From NCBI RefSeq assembly GCF_003719725.1, contig NZ_RIAX01000002.1:186001-250000 (forward strand): a DNA stretch of 64,000 nt, in the 5' to 3' direction. The translations under genes and the position numbers were made by a program. The notes below the pieces were generated by a model. That model did no database searches. It was given only the letters and a program-made list of their open reading frames with translations, and was not told the DNA's origin. The stretch comes from Planococcus salinus (lineage in GTDB: Bacteria > Bacillota > Bacilli > Bacillales_A > Planococcaceae). Below, one piece after another: positions 35,532 to 46,056 of the stretch. Every line of letters starts with the position of its first letter. Position 1 is the stretch's first letter.

Positions 35532-37532
35532 TTATTCCTGGATCAATTTCTTCACTCGGTCTGCCACATTTTCAGGTGTAAAGCCGAGCTCTTTCATGAT
35601 GCGGTCTCCAGGTGCACTGGCTCCGAAGCGATCGATTCCAAGCACGTCGCCTTCGTCGCCTGTATACCGTTCCCAGCCGAAAGAAGTTCCCACTTCAATT
35701 GCCAGACGTTTTTTAACGTTTTTCGGAATAACGGATTGCTTGTACTCTTTGTCCTGTTGTTCAAAACGATCCCAGGATGGCATTGAAACGACAGATACAG
35801 CAATTCCCTGTTCCTTCAATTGCTTTTGGGCTTCAACCGCAAGACTGACTTCCGATCCGGTTGCAAGCAGCAATGCTTCAGGGTTGTCAGCAGGCGAAAT
35901 GACGTATGCACCTTTTTCGACACCCTGCTCGGCAAGTTCCGCGCTGTTTTCCAGGACCGGTAAGTTTTGACGGGACAACACCAGCAACGTCGGGGTTGTC
36001 TTGGATGTTAATGCCAGACGCCATGCCGCTTTTGTTTCGTTGGCATCAGCCGGACGGATCAAGCTCAAGTTCGGCATCGCACGGAGTGAAGCCAAATGTT
36101 CCACCGGCTCATGTGTCGGTCCGTCTTCGCCGACCGCTACACTGTCATGTGTGAACACATAAGTCACCGGCAGACCCATCAATGCGGACAGACGGATAGC
36201 AGGACGCATATAATCGCTGAAGACGAAGAACGTCCCACCGAATACATGAAGACCACCGTGTAACGTCATGCCATTCAATGCGGTTCCCATCGCAAATTCA
36301 CGTACACCAAACCAGATGTTACGGCCTGATGGATTTTCAGCATCAAAATCGCCGGCATCTTTGATTGTCGTTTTATTGGAACCTGCCAGATCGGCACTGC
36401 CTCCAAAGAAAGAAGGTACCGCTTTCGCGATGGCATTGATCATTTCTCCTGATGAAGAACGGGTAGCCTGGCTTTTGCCGGCTTCATAGCTTGGTAATTC
36501 TGCATCAAAGTTGTCCGGCAGATCTCCCTTGATTGCGGCTTGAAGCTGTGCTGCAAGTTCTGGATACTGCGACTCGTATTCAGAGAATTTTTCGTTCCAA
36601 GCTTGTTCCGCTTTGCCGCCCAGTTCTTCTGTCGCTTTCTTGAAAGTATCGTATACTTCGTCGGGCACATGGAAATCTTTGTCGAATGTCCACTCATAGT
36701 ATTCTTTTACCAGTTTCATTTCGTCTTCACCAAGTGGAGCACCATGAGCATCCGCTTTTCCGGATTTGTTCGGAGCGCCATAACCAATAATGGTTTTCAC
36801 TTCGATCAATGTTGGTTTGTCGGCAGATTCTTTTGCTTTTGCAATCTTTTCCGAAAGGTCGTCCAATTCATTGCCGTCGTCCACGCGCAAATAATTCCAA
36901 CCGTAAGATTCAAAGCGTTTCTGAACGTTTTCAGAAAAACTTTTGCCGAGATCTCCGTCGAGTGAAATATCATTGCTGTCATATAACACAACCAATTTGT
37001 TCAATTTCAAATGGCCAGCCAAAGAAATCGCCTCTCCAGCTACGCCTTCCATCAAGTCTCCATCCCCACATAATGCAAACGTGTGGTGGTCGATAATGTC
37101 CAGGCCGTCTTTATTGTACTGAGCAGCTAAGTGGCGTTCAGCCATGGCCATTCCTACTGCCATGCCGATTCCTTGCCCCAGTGGCCCGGTTGTTGCTTCC
37201 ACGCCGACTGTGTGACCATATTCAGGGTGACCGGGAGTCTTGGAATCCCACTGACGGAAATTCTGAATTTCTTCCATCGGCAAGCCATACCCACTTAAAT
37301 GGAGCAAGCTGTATAGAAGCATAGAACCATGACCGGCGGACAGTACAAAGCGGTCCCGGTTAAACCAGTCGGGATTTTTCGGATTATGGTTCATATGTTT
37401 GGTCCACAATGTATAAGCCATAGGGGCAGCCCCCATTGGCAATCCAGGGTGTCCGGAATTGGCTTTTTCGATCGCATCGATGGAAAGTGTGCGTATCGTT
37501 GTTACTGCAAGTTGGTCTGTATGGTTTGACAT
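35532..37532 (-). CDS. tkt: Transketolase
   Basis: Thiamine diphosphate enzyme of the pentose phosphate pathway moving two-carbon units between sugar phosphates. 666 residues. N-terminal [16 protein letters not shown], the ThDP/metal motif [13 protein letters not shown] (about 153), and the central pyrimidine domain with [15 protein letters not shown]. The ATG at 37532 has AGAGAGG upstream. Confidence 0.96.
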   Translation of the reverse strand: MSNHTDQLAVTTIRTLSIDAIEKANSGHPGLPMGAAPMAYTLWTKHMNHNPKNPDWFNRDRFVLSAGHGSMLLYSLLHLSGYGLPMEEIQNFRQWDSKTPGHPEYGHTVGVEATTGPLGQGIGMAVGMAMAERHLAAQYNKDGLDIIDHHTFALCGDGDLMEGVAGEAISLAGHLKLNKLVVLYDSNDISLDGDLGKSFSENVQKRFESYGWNYLRVDDGNELDDLSEKIAKAKESADKPTLIEVKTIIGYGAPNKSGKADAHGAPLGEDEMKLVKEYYEWTFDKDFHVPDEVYDTFKKATEELGGKAEQAWNEKFSEYESQYPELAAQLQAAIKGDLPDNFDAELPSYEAGKSQATRSSSGEMINAIAKAVPSFFGGSADLAGSNKTTIKDAGDFDAENPSGRNIWFGVREFAMGTALNGMTLHGGLHVFGGTFFVFSDYMRPAIRLSALMGLPVTYVFTHDSVAVGEDGPTHEPVEHLASLRAMPNLSLIRPADANETKAAWRLALTSKTTPTLLVLSRQNLPVLENSAELAEQGVEKGAYVISPADNPEALLLATGSEVSLAVEAQKQLKEQGIAVSVVSMPSWDRFEQQDKEYKQSVIPKNVKKRLAIEVGTSFGWERYTGDEGDVLGIDRFGASAPGDRIMKELGFTPENVADRVKKLIQE

Positions 37533-37600
37533 CGTAACATCCTCTCTAGAACTAAATTTCATCCCTTACTAGTTTAGTCAACAATAGAAAAGAATACAAC

Positions 37601-37638
37601 GAAAAAGAGAATAAGTATTAGTTTAAATACTTATTCTC
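37601..37638 (-). terminator. ynzC terminator containing the stop codon
   Basis: A 12-bp stem (GAGAATAAGTAT with ATACTTATTCTC, 37638-37627 and 37618-37607) then TTTTTCG. The ynzC TAA stop falls at the loop and the 5' arm is coding. Confidence 0.8.
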
Positions 37639-37851
37639 CCGGATGTTCTTGATTTTTTCTGGAGTAACGTCATCACCGTTCGGATCGATCACTTTGACGT
37701 TTTCAATTGTACCGCGCATCGATTGACGGAACGTCTGAAGATATTCCTGCCTTAAAGCTGACTGTTCTTTGGCTTCTTCGGCGGACAAGCCGTCTTTTTT
37801 TGACTTGCGGGATAGTTCATTGATTCGGTTGATTTTGTCTGGAGATAACAT
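37618..37851 (-). CDS. ynzC: DUF896 protein YnzC
   Basis: A 77-residue helical protein of the UPF0291/YnzC family, with INELSRKSK and the RQEYLQTFR motif. Function unclear; in B. subtilis it is in the SOS-controlled yneA-yneB-ynzC operon. The ATG at 37851 has AAAGGTGA 7 nt upstream. It follows yneB by about 58 nt. Confidence 0.88.
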   Translation of the reverse strand: MLSPDKINRINELSRKSKKDGLSAEEAKEQSALRQEYLQTFRQSMRGTIENVKVIDPNGDDVTPEKIKNIRENKYLN

Positions 37852-37909
37852 ATGCACTCACCTTTCTTCTTATCATATGGTATAAAAAAAGAGAGAGGAC
37901 TGCAATAAA

Positions 37910-38877
<968 letters not shown>

Positions 38878-38892
38878 TGGATTTACCTCCTT

Positions 38893-38973
38893 GGAATGTG
38901 TGTTCGGAATGTATGTTCCCATAATAAAACGAACAAATGTTTTTGTCAACAAAGAAATTCGAACCTATGTTTG
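38893..38973. promoter_or_regulatory. Four LexA boxes between yneA and lexA
   Basis: Matches to CGAACRNRYGTTYC or its reverse: GGAATGTGTGTTCG (38893-38906), GGAATGTATGTTCC (38906-38919), CGAACAAATGTTTT (38930-38943) and CGAACCTATGTTTG (38960-38973). The third lies in the yneA spacer, the fourth overlaps the lexA -35. Confidence 0.85.
38921..38949 (-). promoter_or_regulatory. yneA promoter
   Basis: TTGACA (38949-38944), 17 nt, TATTAT (38926-38921) on the minus strand. Confidence 0.8.
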
Positions 38974-38999
38974 CATTTCATAGCCCAAGTTGCTATAAT
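38971..38999 (+). promoter_or_regulatory. lexA promoter
   Basis: TTGCAT (38971-38976), 17 nt, TATAAT (38994-38999) on the plus strand. Confidence 0.8.
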
Positions 39000-39043
39000 T
39001 AGTATAGAAAAACGTGAAGAATCACTAAAAAGAGGTGAAACTG

Positions 39044-39664
39044 TTGAAAAAAGTATCAAAACGACAAGAAGATATCTTATCATTCATAAAAGACGAAGTA
39101 CGCGTAAAAGGCTATCCGCCTTCTGTGCGTGAAATTGGAGAAGCTGTTGGCCTGGCTTCCAGTTCGACTGTTCACGGCCATTTGGCACGACTTGAAAGCA
39201 AAGGCTTAATCCGCCGGGACCCTACAAAACCGAGAGCGATCGAAGTCATCAGTACAGAGGAAGCTTTAATCGAAAAAAGCCCTGTTCTACATGTTCCGTT
39301 GATCGGTAAAGTTACAGCCGGCCTGCCAATTACTGCCATTGAAAACGTTGAAGAGTATTTCCCGCTGCCCCAGGCATACGGCACGGAAGACGATCATATT
39401 TTCATGCTGGAAATTATGGGGGAAAGTATGATTGAAGCTGGTATCCTCAATGGGGATTACGTGGTGGTCAAGCAGCAGCAAACCGCTGACAACGGCGATA
39501 TCGTCGTGGCAATGACTGAAGAAGACGAAGCCACAGTTAAACGTTTCTTTAAAGAAGAATCCTTTGTCCGCCTGCAGCCGGAAAACTCGTCCATGGATCC
39601 CATCATTGTGGAACAAGTAACGATATTGGGTAAAGTGGTAGGTGTATACCGCCAAATTTTTTAA
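39044..39664 (+). CDS. lexA: SOS repressor LexA
   Basis: SOS repressor with latent self-cleavage, 206 residues. Winged helix at 1-65 with [20 protein letters not shown]. Cleavage site Ala92-Gly93 in GKVTAGL, catalytic Ser128 in MGESMI and Lys166. The TTG at 39044 matches the usual LexA N-terminus (KVSKRQ) and has AGAGGTG 6 nt upstream. It is autoregulated and divergent from yneA. Confidence 0.96.
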   Translation: MKKVSKRQEDILSFIKDEVRVKGYPPSVREIGEAVGLASSSTVHGHLARLESKGLIRRDPTKPRAIEVISTEEALIEKSPVLHVPLIGKVTAGLPITAIENVEEYFPLPQAYGTEDDHIFMLEIMGESMIEAGILNGDYVVVKQQQTADNGDIVVAMTEEDEATVKRFFKEESFVRLQPENSSMDPIIVEQVTILGKVVGVYRQIF

Positions 39665-39667
39665 GCA

Positions 39668-39699
39668 AAATGCTGAGATTTTCTCGGCATTTTTTGTTT
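39668..39699 (+). terminator. lexA terminator
   Basis: AAATGCTGAGA pairs with TCTCGGCATTT (one G-U), followed by TTTTG. Confidence 0.8.
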
Positions 39700-39736
39700 G
39701 TTCCGTAATTTTATTATGTAAACTTTTGTCTGCCAT

Positions 39737-39762
39737 AAAAAAACGCCTAGATAATAGGCGCT
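39737..39762 (-). terminator. Terminator of the 67-residue protein gene
   Basis: CGCCTA with TAGGCG around a short loop, then TTTTTTT on the minus strand; it begins right at the stop codon. Confidence 0.75.
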
Positions 39763-39965
39763 CACTCTGCTTCCAATTCACTTACCAGAATGTACTTGAC
39801 CAAGTTCACTGTAATGCGATAAATATTACCGGTTTTTTCATTCGTGAATTCAAACGTGCCGTTGGTTGGAATGTTACTCAATACAGAAGCTTTGTCGACA
39901 GCTTTGATCTCATGGACAATTGTATTGCCTTGGTCAAAACAAAATTCAACGCGATAACTTTTCAT
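39762..39965 (-). CDS. Small conserved-type protein of unknown function
   Basis: A 67-residue soluble protein alternating hydrophobic and polar residues (MKSYRVEFCFDQGNT..., ITVNLVKYILVSELEAE), suggesting a small beta-sheet fold. AGGAGGATAAAG precedes the ATG. Convergent with lexA, with its own terminator. No family recognised. Confidence 0.7.
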   Translation of the reverse strand: MKSYRVEFCFDQGNTIVHEIKAVDKASVLSNIPTNGTFEFTNEKTGNIYRITVNLVKYILVSELEAE

Positions 39966-40105
39966 CTTTATCCTCCTCTATTGGTTGTCTAAAGATCTGT
40001 AATCCAGTTTAACATAGATGACAAAAATTATCGGTTATCAGCAGTCCCGCCTCTTCCACTCGCAAATTGGTTATTGAAATTTCTACACCACGTCAGTTCA
40101 CAAAA

Positions 40106-40135
40106 TAAAAAGCCATCTGGTCAGATGGTTAAAAA
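40106..40135 (-). terminator. Terminator of the 65-residue protein gene
   Basis: AACCATCTG and CAGATGGCT arms followed by TTTTTATTTTG; the TAA stop codon overlaps the base of the stem. Confidence 0.75.
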
Positions 40136-40326
40136 ATTTTAATATGTATGCCTTCAGCGGTAGGAGGACGGAGAATAAAGGCATTCTCATTTTCTTCCAC
40201 CGTATAATCCTTCAGATATTCTTCCACTTCCATAGGATGACTGGCTTTCGTCTCCCTGGTGATCTCCCTTACAATCATGTTACTCCATTCTTCGTTCAAC
40301 GTCTTCCCGTTTATTGTTAGTTTCAT
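40129..40326 (-). CDS. Small protein of unknown function
   Basis: A 65-residue acidic protein (MKLTINGKTLNEEW...) with no signal or membrane segment. The ATG at 40326 has AGGAGGGTG 5 nt upstream, a strong site. No family recognised. Independent gene between the 67-residue protein and glnA. Confidence 0.65.
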   Translation of the reverse strand: MKLTINGKTLNEEWSNMIVREITRETKASHPMEVEEYLKDYTVEENENAFILRPPTAEGIHIKIF

Positions 40327-40538
40327 GTGGCACCCTCCTACTATATAACAAAAGATTATCATATATATCTAGTAATTAAACGAACACAAGGTCCTATAAT
40401 ACATCTTTTTATTCTAAAGAAATTGTGAAAGTCACGCGCTGTGATGCGACTTACGGTCTCAATTACCTAATCCTTTGGTCTTGATTCTGCATTTTTTGAT
40501 CTCCGTTTCCGGGATGATTGAAGTTATCCGAAACGGCA

Positions 40539-40573
40539 TTAAAAAACCGTCAAGGCAGAGAGCCTTGACGGTT
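40539..40573 (-). terminator. glnA terminator
   Basis: CCGTCAAGGC and GCCTTGACGG arms around a short loop, followed by TTTTTT on the minus strand. Confidence 0.88.
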
Positions 40574-40582
40574 GCGAAACAT

Positions 40583-41917
40583 TTAATACAGTTTCAGGTA
40601 TTGTTCCCGTTCCCATGGATGCACACTTGTTCTGAACATATCCCATTCAATCTCTTTCGCTTCGATGAAGTTATTCAGAATATGAGATCCCAATGCCTTT
40701 GTCATTACTTCATCCGCTTCCAGTTCACGTAAAGCAGAATATAAAGTTCCAGGCAAATCTTTAATGCCTACAGCTTCGCGTTCTTTTCTGTTCATGGCAT
40801 AAATATTGCGGTCAACCGGTTTTGGCGGAGTCAGTTCTCTTTTGATGCCATCAAGTCCCGCGCCAAGCAATGCAGCCATTGCCAGGTACGGATTGGCAGT
40901 TGGATCAACAGAACGGACTTCCACGCGTGTGGATAAGCCGCGTGAAGCTGGTACACGGATGAGAGGGCTTCTGTTCTGGCCAGACCAGGCAACATAACAA
41001 GGCGCTTCATATCCCGGAACCAACCGCTTATATGAATTGACTGTTGGGTTAGTAACAGCTGTAAACCCTTGTGCATGTTCAATAATACCAGCCATGAATT
41101 GGTAGGCTGTTTCACTCAGCTTCATTTCGCCGTCTTCATCCAAAAATGCATTCTCATTGCCTTTGAACAACGATACGTTCATATGCATTCCTGACCCGTT
41201 GACACCGAACAATGGTTTCGGCATGAATGTCGCATGAAGGCCGTGTTTGCGGGCAATGGTTTTGACAACCAATTTAAAGGTTTGGATATCATCGCATGCT
41301 TTGATGGCATCTGCGTATTTAAAATCAATTTCATGTTGTCCTGGAGCCACTTCGTGGTGGGAAGCTTCGATTTCAAAGCCCATTTCTTCCAGTTCAAGCA
41401 CGATATCGCGACGGCAGTTTTCCCCTAAATCGACTGGAGCCAAATCGAAATAACCACCGTGGTCATTCAGCTCAAGAGACGGTTCGCCTCGGTCATCCAG
41501 CTTGAACAGAAAGAATTCCGGTTCAGGTCCAAGATTGAAATGAGTGAATCCCAGTTCTTCCATTTCTTTTAATATACGCTTTAAATTGGCGCGCGGATCA
41601 CCGGCAAACGGTGTTCCATCCGGGCTGTAAATATCGCAGATTAAACGTGCCACTTTGCCTTTTCCTGTGATCCAAGGGAAGATGACCCAGGTATCCAGGT
41701 CAGGGTATAAGTACATATCCGATTCCTCGATGCGCACAAATCCGTCAATGGAAGATCCGTCAAACATCATTTTGTTGTCGAGTGCTTTGTCCAATTGAGA
41801 AGTAGGAATTTCGACATTTTTGATTATGCCGAGGATATCTGTAAATTGCAGTCTGATAAAGTTTACTTCTTCTTCTTTTACTAATCTTTTAATGTCATCT
41901 TTTGAATACTTGCTCAT
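40583..41917 (-). CDS. glnA: Glutamine synthetase
   Basis: Makes glutamine from glutamate, ammonia and ATP. 444 residues, type I-alpha. DGSSIDGF (about 53-60), PEPEFFLF, the ATP-region [20 protein letters not shown] and NRSPLIRVP are in order. The Bacillus enzyme also acts as a sensor by binding GlnR. The ATG at 41917 matches the family start; a GTG four codons earlier is possible. Co-transcribed with glnR. Confidence 0.96.
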   Translation of the reverse strand: MSKYSKDDIKRLVKEEEVNFIRLQFTDILGIIKNVEIPTSQLDKALDNKMMFDGSSIDGFVRIEESDMYLYPDLDTWVIFPWITGKGKVARLICDIYSPDGTPFAGDPRANLKRILKEMEELGFTHFNLGPEPEFFLFKLDDRGEPSLELNDHGGYFDLAPVDLGENCRRDIVLELEEMGFEIEASHHEVAPGQHEIDFKYADAIKACDDIQTFKLVVKTIARKHGLHATFMPKPLFGVNGSGMHMNVSLFKGNENAFLDEDGEMKLSETAYQFMAGIIEHAQGFTAVTNPTVNSYKRLVPGYEAPCYVAWSGQNRSPLIRVPASRGLSTRVEVRSVDPTANPYLAMAALLGAGLDGIKRELTPPKPVDRNIYAMNRKEREAVGIKDLPGTLYSALRELEADEVMTKALGSHILNNFIEAKEIEWDMFRTSVHPWEREQYLKLY

Positions 41918-41959
41918 GATCTTCTTCACTCTCCTATGTATGTTTTGTAAACCCGTTCC

Positions 41960-42340
41960 TTACTGGAAGAAACGGGATAAATCACCATGTCTTGGTTCTC
42001 TGCCGGGCCTATTGTTCAGAAGTCTCTCATCCCGTATAATTCGGCGCAGTTCGGCATCGCTCAAGGTTTTCGGCTCCGCCTTTTCATTTTCTGGCATTTC
42101 TTTCAAGCCATAGATCTGTTTGATCCCTGCAATATTGAGACCTTGTTCCAGGTACCCTTTGATATCCAATAAGGTATCCACATCGTTTAACGAAAACATC
42201 CGCTTGTTTCCTTCTGTGCGGGCAGGGCGGATCAACTCGTGTTCTTCATAATAGCGAATTTGACGAGCAGTCAATTCCGTCAGCTGCATAACGATACTGA
42301 TCGGAAGCAGCGGCATCGTCCGGCGAACTCGGTTTGTCAT
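41960..42340 (-). CDS. glnR: MerR-family nitrogen regulator GlnR
   Basis: Repressor of nitrogen genes under glutamine excess, 126 residues. MerR-type helix-turn-helix TARQIRYYEEHELIRPARTE (about 24-43) and a C-terminal tail (DLSRFFQ) of the type that senses feedback-inhibited glutamine synthetase. AAAGGGTGA precedes the ATG. First gene of glnRA and autoregulated through the box upstream. Confidence 0.95.
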   Translation of the reverse strand: MTNRVRRTMPLLPISIVMQLTELTARQIRYYEEHELIRPARTEGNKRMFSLNDVDTLLDIKGYLEQGLNIAGIKQIYGLKEMPENEKAEPKTLSDAELRRIIRDERLLNNRPGREPRHGDLSRFFQ

Positions 42341-42374
42341 TTGTTTCACCCTTTTCACTGATTACTACTCTTTC

Positions 42375-42403
42375 AGTGTAATTCATGTAATATAACTTGT
42401 CAA
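42375..42403 (-). promoter_or_regulatory. glnRA promoter with GlnR box
   Basis: TTGACA (42403-42398), 17 nt, TACACT (42380-42375). Overlapping the -35, TGACAAGTTATATTACA (42402-42386) fits the GlnR/TnrA box TGTNAN7TNACA with one mismatch. Confidence 0.75.
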
Positions 42404-42426
42404 GTAAACGTTATATTTCCTTACAT

Positions 42427-42455
42427 AAAAAAATCCTGCATGAAATCATGCAGGA
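42427..42455 (-). terminator. ynbB terminator
   Basis: TCCTGCATGA and TCATGCAGGA arms followed by TTTTTTT on the minus strand. Confidence 0.88.
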
Positions 42456-42461
42456 GCGGCG

Positions 42462-43697
42462 TTACACTAATTCTTTTTTCTTTAACTCTTCCACTGATTT
42501 AAGAACCGCGATCTTTACATGTTCATATGTCAAACCGCCTTGGACATAAGCTGTATAAGGGGGACGAATCGGGCCATCGGCTGTCAGTTCGATGCTTGAT
42601 CCCTGGACAAACGTACCTGCAGCCATGATGACATCGTCTTCGTATCCCGGCATATAGGCCGGTTCCGGCATGAACTGCGCATTGACCGGAGAATTGGCTT
42701 GTATCGTTTGGCAAAAAGCAATCATTTGCTCAGGGGTTTCAAAAGAAACGGATTGAATCAGATCCGTTCGCGCATCGGCATAATGAGGGCTTGTTTTCAT
42801 TCCGATCGATTCCAGCAGAGCTGACGTAAAAACTGCGCCTTTCAACGCTTGAGCGACTGTATGTGGAGCCATAAAAAATCCTTGGTACATATCTCCGAGT
42901 GTATTTAATGAAGCACCCGCTTCACTTCCTATACCCGGAGAAGTCATCCGGTAAGCGCATTTTTTTACAAATTCTTTTTTTCCGGCAATATAACCACCAA
43001 TTTTCGCAAGGCCGCCACCCGGATTTTTGATCAATGATCCGGCGATGAGGTCCGCCCCAACTTCGATCGGCTCCTGCTCTTCTACAAATTCTCCATAGCA
43101 ATTGTCGACAAAAATCACTGCATCTTGTTTCACTTTTCTTATTTCCTTTACCATTTCGCCAATCTCTTCGACAGTAAAAGAGGGCCGGTTGTCATAGCCG
43201 CGTGAACGTTGGATGGCAACCATTTTTGTCTGGCCATGGATCGCTCCTCTGACGGCTTTCCAGTCAATGCCGTTCGTTTCCGTTAAATCGATGTGGCGGT
43301 ATCCGATATTGAAATCCTTCAAGGAACCACTGTCTTCTTCTCCTCCTCCAGATACTATCGAATCCAGCGTATCGTAAGGTTTTCCCGTTATATACAGCAG
43401 CTCATCGCCGGGACGCAGAATTCCAAACAGTGAGATGGTAATGGCATGAGTGCCGGAAATGATCTGAGGACGCACAAGAGCAGCTTCCGCTTTGAAGACA
43501 TCCGCATACACTTTTTCTAAAGTATCTCTTCCTTCGTCATCATATCCATACCCCGAAGAAGGATGAAAATGATGGTCGCTGACTTTCTGCCGATGAAAAG
43601 CCGCCAATACTTTTTGCTGATTCTGAAACGCAGTATCGTCTGCTTTTTGCAATTGCGGCTGAATAAGTTGTTCGATCGCTTTTACATTTGTAAGCAT
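42462..43697 (-). CDS. ynbB: PLP-dependent enzyme YnbB (methionine gamma-lyase-like)
   Basis: PLP enzyme of 411 residues in the YnbB/aluminium-resistance family, related to cystathionine gamma-synthase. The PLP lysine is in GSLIKNPGGGLAK (about 235) and the aspartate in FVDNCYGEF. It sits upstream of glnRA as in B. subtilis. The true reaction is unsettled; the aluminium resistance name comes from homologues. Confidence 0.88.
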   Translation of the reverse strand: MLTNVKAIEQLIQPQLQKADDTAFQNQQKVLAAFHRQKVSDHHFHPSSGYGYDDEGRDTLEKVYADVFKAEAALVRPQIISGTHAITISLFGILRPGDELLYITGKPYDTLDSIVSGGGEEDSGSLKDFNIGYRHIDLTETNGIDWKAVRGAIHGQTKMVAIQRSRGYDNRPSFTVEEIGEMVKEIRKVKQDAVIFVDNCYGEFVEEQEPIEVGADLIAGSLIKNPGGGLAKIGGYIAGKKEFVKKCAYRMTSPGIGSEAGASLNTLGDMYQGFFMAPHTVAQALKGAVFTSALLESIGMKTSPHYADARTDLIQSVSFETPEQMIAFCQTIQANSPVNAQFMPEPAYMPGYEDDVIMAAGTFVQGSSIELTADGPIRPPYTAYVQGGLTYEHVKIAVLKSVEELKKKELV

Positions 43698-43806
43698 GGT
43701 ATTCTCCTTTAATTGATAGTTACTTTCCCATTATGACGCTAAGTTTGAAAACGCGTCAAATTCTGCTACAATTCATAGAGTTGAATTTTTGGGGAGGATG
43801 CAAAAA

Positions 43807-44412
43807 GTGGCGTGGGAAGTATTGAGTGCGATTGGCACAATTGCATTTGCGGTATCGGGAGCAATTATCGCAATGGAAGAAGAATATGATATTTTCGGAG
43901 TTTATCTACTCGGTGTGGTCACTGCTTTTGGCGGAGGCGCTATCCGGAATTTATTGATCGGTGTACCTGTATCGGCACTGTGGGAGCAGGAAATGATGTT
44001 TCAGTTGGCGTTGATTGCCATAACAGTCGTTTTTCTGTTTCCACATCGCCTTCTGGGCCATTGGAATCGGTGGGGGCATTTTTTTGATGCCATCGGCTTG
44101 TCCGCATTTGCTGTACAGGGAGCCATGTATGCTGTGGAATTGGAACTGCCGGTATATGCTGTAGTTGTGGCAGCCGTTTTGACCGGTTCAGGCGGCGGGA
44201 TGGTCCGTGACATTCTGGCGGGCAGAAAACCGCTTGTTTTAAGAGCCGAAATCTACGCTGTTTGGGCAGCGGTTGCCGGTTTGCTGATCGGTTTTGATAT
44301 CGTCCGGACAGATACCCTGCTCTATATTTTGTTTGTTACCATCACTGTGCTGCGCATTTTATCTTATACATTCAAATGGAGATTGCCGGCAAGGAAAATA
44401 TTATCTTCATAA
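43807..44412 (+). CDS. UPF0126 (TRIC-like) membrane protein
   Basis: Membrane protein of 201 residues built from two repeats of three helices. Each repeat has a glycine-rich signature: GGGAIRNLLIG (about 40) and GSGGGMVRDILAG (about 126). Related proteins form trimeric cation channels. GTG at 43807 is chosen from GGGGAGG 9 nt upstream; an ATG three codons earlier overlaps that site. Isolated on the plus strand, convergent with the rhodanese gene. Confidence 0.85.
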   Translation: MAWEVLSAIGTIAFAVSGAIIAMEEEYDIFGVYLLGVVTAFGGGAIRNLLIGVPVSALWEQEMMFQLALIAITVVFLFPHRLLGHWNRWGHFFDAIGLSAFAVQGAMYAVELELPVYAVVVAAVLTGSGGGMVRDILAGRKPLVLRAEIYAVWAAVAGLLIGFDIVRTDTLLYILFVTITVLRILSYTFKWRLPARKILSS

Positions 44413-44449
44413 ACAAGACCGCCCGGCTGTCGCAGCCGGACGGTCTTGT
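44413..44449. terminator. Convergent hairpin between the channel and rhodanese genes
   Basis: ACAAGACCGCCCGGCT pairs with AGCCGGACGGTCTTGT (one mismatch) around 5 nt. The flanking T-runs are weak, so termination is inferred from strength of the stem. Confidence 0.55.
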
Positions 44450-44455
44450 CCTGTC

Positions 44456-44755
44456 TTACGCGATGGTTTCGCCCTTCCAGGCAGTCATCCCGTATTCAAC
44501 GTTCACACATTTAACTCCGTTGCCTTCCAAAATTTCGCATGCCATCGCACTGCGGCGGCCACCTCTGCAAACCATGTAATATTCTTGGTCTGCATCCAAC
44601 TCATCCACACGGTCCGCCACTTCTCCAAGAGGAATGTGTTTGGCACCGGGAATCATGCCCGCTGCCACTTCCTCGTCTTCACGGACATCAATAATATTCA
44701 AGTCTTCTCCTGCTTCTATCCGTTGTTGCAGTTCATCAGGTGTTATGCTGTTCAT
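44456..44755 (-). CDS. Rhodanese-like sulfurtransferase
   Basis: Single rhodanese domain of 99 residues. Cys63 in the loop CRGGRRS is the sulfur-carrying residue; DVREDEEVAAG is the first signature. It is cytoplasmic and could donate sulfur or carry redox signals. AGATGGAGG precedes the ATG. Neighbour of hfq but probably separate, with the hfq terminator between. Confidence 0.9.
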   Translation of the reverse strand: MNSITPDELQQRIEAGEDLNIIDVREDEEVAAGMIPGAKHIPLGEVADRVDELDADQEYYMVCRGGRRSAMACEILEGNGVKCVNVEYGMTAWKGETIA

Positions 44756-44823
44756 AACCATCCTCCATCTGTAAGATTTGTCATTCATCTAAAAATGTTA
44801 TCTTTCGCGTCAATCACTGTCAA

Positions 44824-44858
44824 TGGAAAAACCGGTCCGCAAGCTGACGGCCGGTTCC
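44824..44858 (-). terminator. hfq terminator
   Basis: AACCGGCCG pairs with CGGACCGGTT (one bulge), followed by TTTCC on the minus strand. Confidence 0.7.
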
Positions 44859-44863
44859 AGGAA

Positions 44864-45091
44864 TTACTCTTCGTGTTCAATGGCTACAGGTTTAGCAGGA
44901 GAAAATGTGGAAATTGCATGTTTGTAAATAAGTTGCTGCTTGCCGTCTGTTTCTACCAGCACCGTAAAATTGTCATAAGACTTGATAGTCCCTTTCAACT
45001 GAAAACCATTCAGTAAAAAGACGGTGACATAAATATTGTTTTTACGCAGCTGATTCAGGTAAAGGTCCTGGATGTTTACTGGTTTCATCAT
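44864..45091 (-). CDS. hfq: RNA chaperone Hfq
   Basis: Sm-like hexameric RNA chaperone, 75 residues. Sm1 ([21 protein letters not shown], in part about 22-42) and Sm2 (YKHAISTF near 56-63) are intact. AAGGGGGAAG precedes the ATG, which overlaps the miaA stop by 4 nt. Order miaA-hfq is typical. Confidence 0.96.
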   Translation of the reverse strand: MMKPVNIQDLYLNQLRKNNIYVTVFLLNGFQLKGTIKSYDNFTVLVETDGKQQLIYKHAISTFSPAKPVAIEHEE

Positions 45092-46056
45092 CTTCCCCCT
45101 TCTCTCTCTCGTTCTTTTTTTTGTTCCATCAATAGCTCAATTCGACGAGTACGGTTATTCTCCTGCATAAAGTCTGCAATTTCCTGAATGTTTTTTTCCA
45201 TTTCCTGTGTGACATCAATCCAAAAAATCGGCAATTTGTTTTTAAAATAAGTGAATTGCCTTTTGGCATATTTCCGGGAATTCTGTTTAAGTTGTGCAAC
45301 CGCCGTTTCCAACGAAATGCTCCCCTCCAAGTATGCCTGCAGTTCCCGGTAGCCGATTGCCTGCATGGATTGAGCTGAGTGGATGCCTTGGTTGCGCAAA
45401 GTCTTTACTTCCTCCAGCAACCCTTCTTCCATCATCAGGTCAACTCGTTGGTTAATCCGTTCATATAAAAGTTTTCTTGGGATGTCCAAGCCTACAATCA
45501 CTTCGTTATACAGTGGTTCAAGAGCTCGATTCCGTTCCGTCTTCTGTTGACCGCTCATTGCAATTTCAATTGCCCGGATGACCCGTCTCGTGTTATTGGG
45601 ATGAATATCTGCTTCGGGATCCAGCTGCAGCAATTTTCCATGCATGTGCTGTGGTCCATGCAGCTTGAGTTCTTCATACAGAGCAGATCTTAGCTTTTCA
45701 TCGACTTGCTGCTCGGCAAACCGGTAGTCAAAAAGTACCGCCTGCACGTAGAGCCCTGTCCCTCCGACAATGATCGGCAGCTTGCCTCTGGCGTTGATTT
45801 CTTCGATTTTTTCCCGCACTAGGCTTTGGTATTCCGCTACTGAAAAAGATTCATCCGGATCTTTGATATCCAACAGATGATGGGGAACCCCCTTCATTTC
45901 TTCTGGTTTTATTTTTGCTGTGCCAATCGACAATCCACGATACACCTGCATGGAATCCCCATTGATGATTTCCCCGTCGAAATACTTTGCCAGTTCAAGG
46001 CTCAGAGCGGTTTTTCCAGATGCGGTTGGACCCACAATTGCCAGCACATCAATCAT
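45088..46056 (-). CDS. miaA: tRNA dimethylallyltransferase MiaA
   Basis: Adds a dimethylallyl group to A37 of tRNAs reading UNN codons, the substrate for MiaB also encoded here. 322 residues. P-loop GPTASGKT (about 9-16), DSMQVYRG and GGTGLY are typical. The ATG at 46056 lies inside the end of the hydrolase gene (8-nt overlap); a longer upstream frame is not supported. Confidence 0.95.
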   Translation of the reverse strand: MIDVLAIVGPTASGKTALSLELAKYFDGEIINGDSMQVYRGLSIGTAKIKPEEMKGVPHHLLDIKDPDESFSVAEYQSLVREKIEEINARGKLPIIVGGTGLYVQAVLFDYRFAEQQVDEKLRSALYEELKLHGPQHMHGKLLQLDPEADIHPNNTRRVIRAIEIAMSGQQKTERNRALEPLYNEVIVGLDIPRKLLYERINQRVDLMMEEGLLEEVKTLRNQGIHSAQSMQAIGYRELQAYLEGSISLETAVAQLKQNSRKYAKRQFTYFKNKLPIFWIDVTQEMEKNIQEIADFMQENNRTRRIELLMEQKKEREREGGR

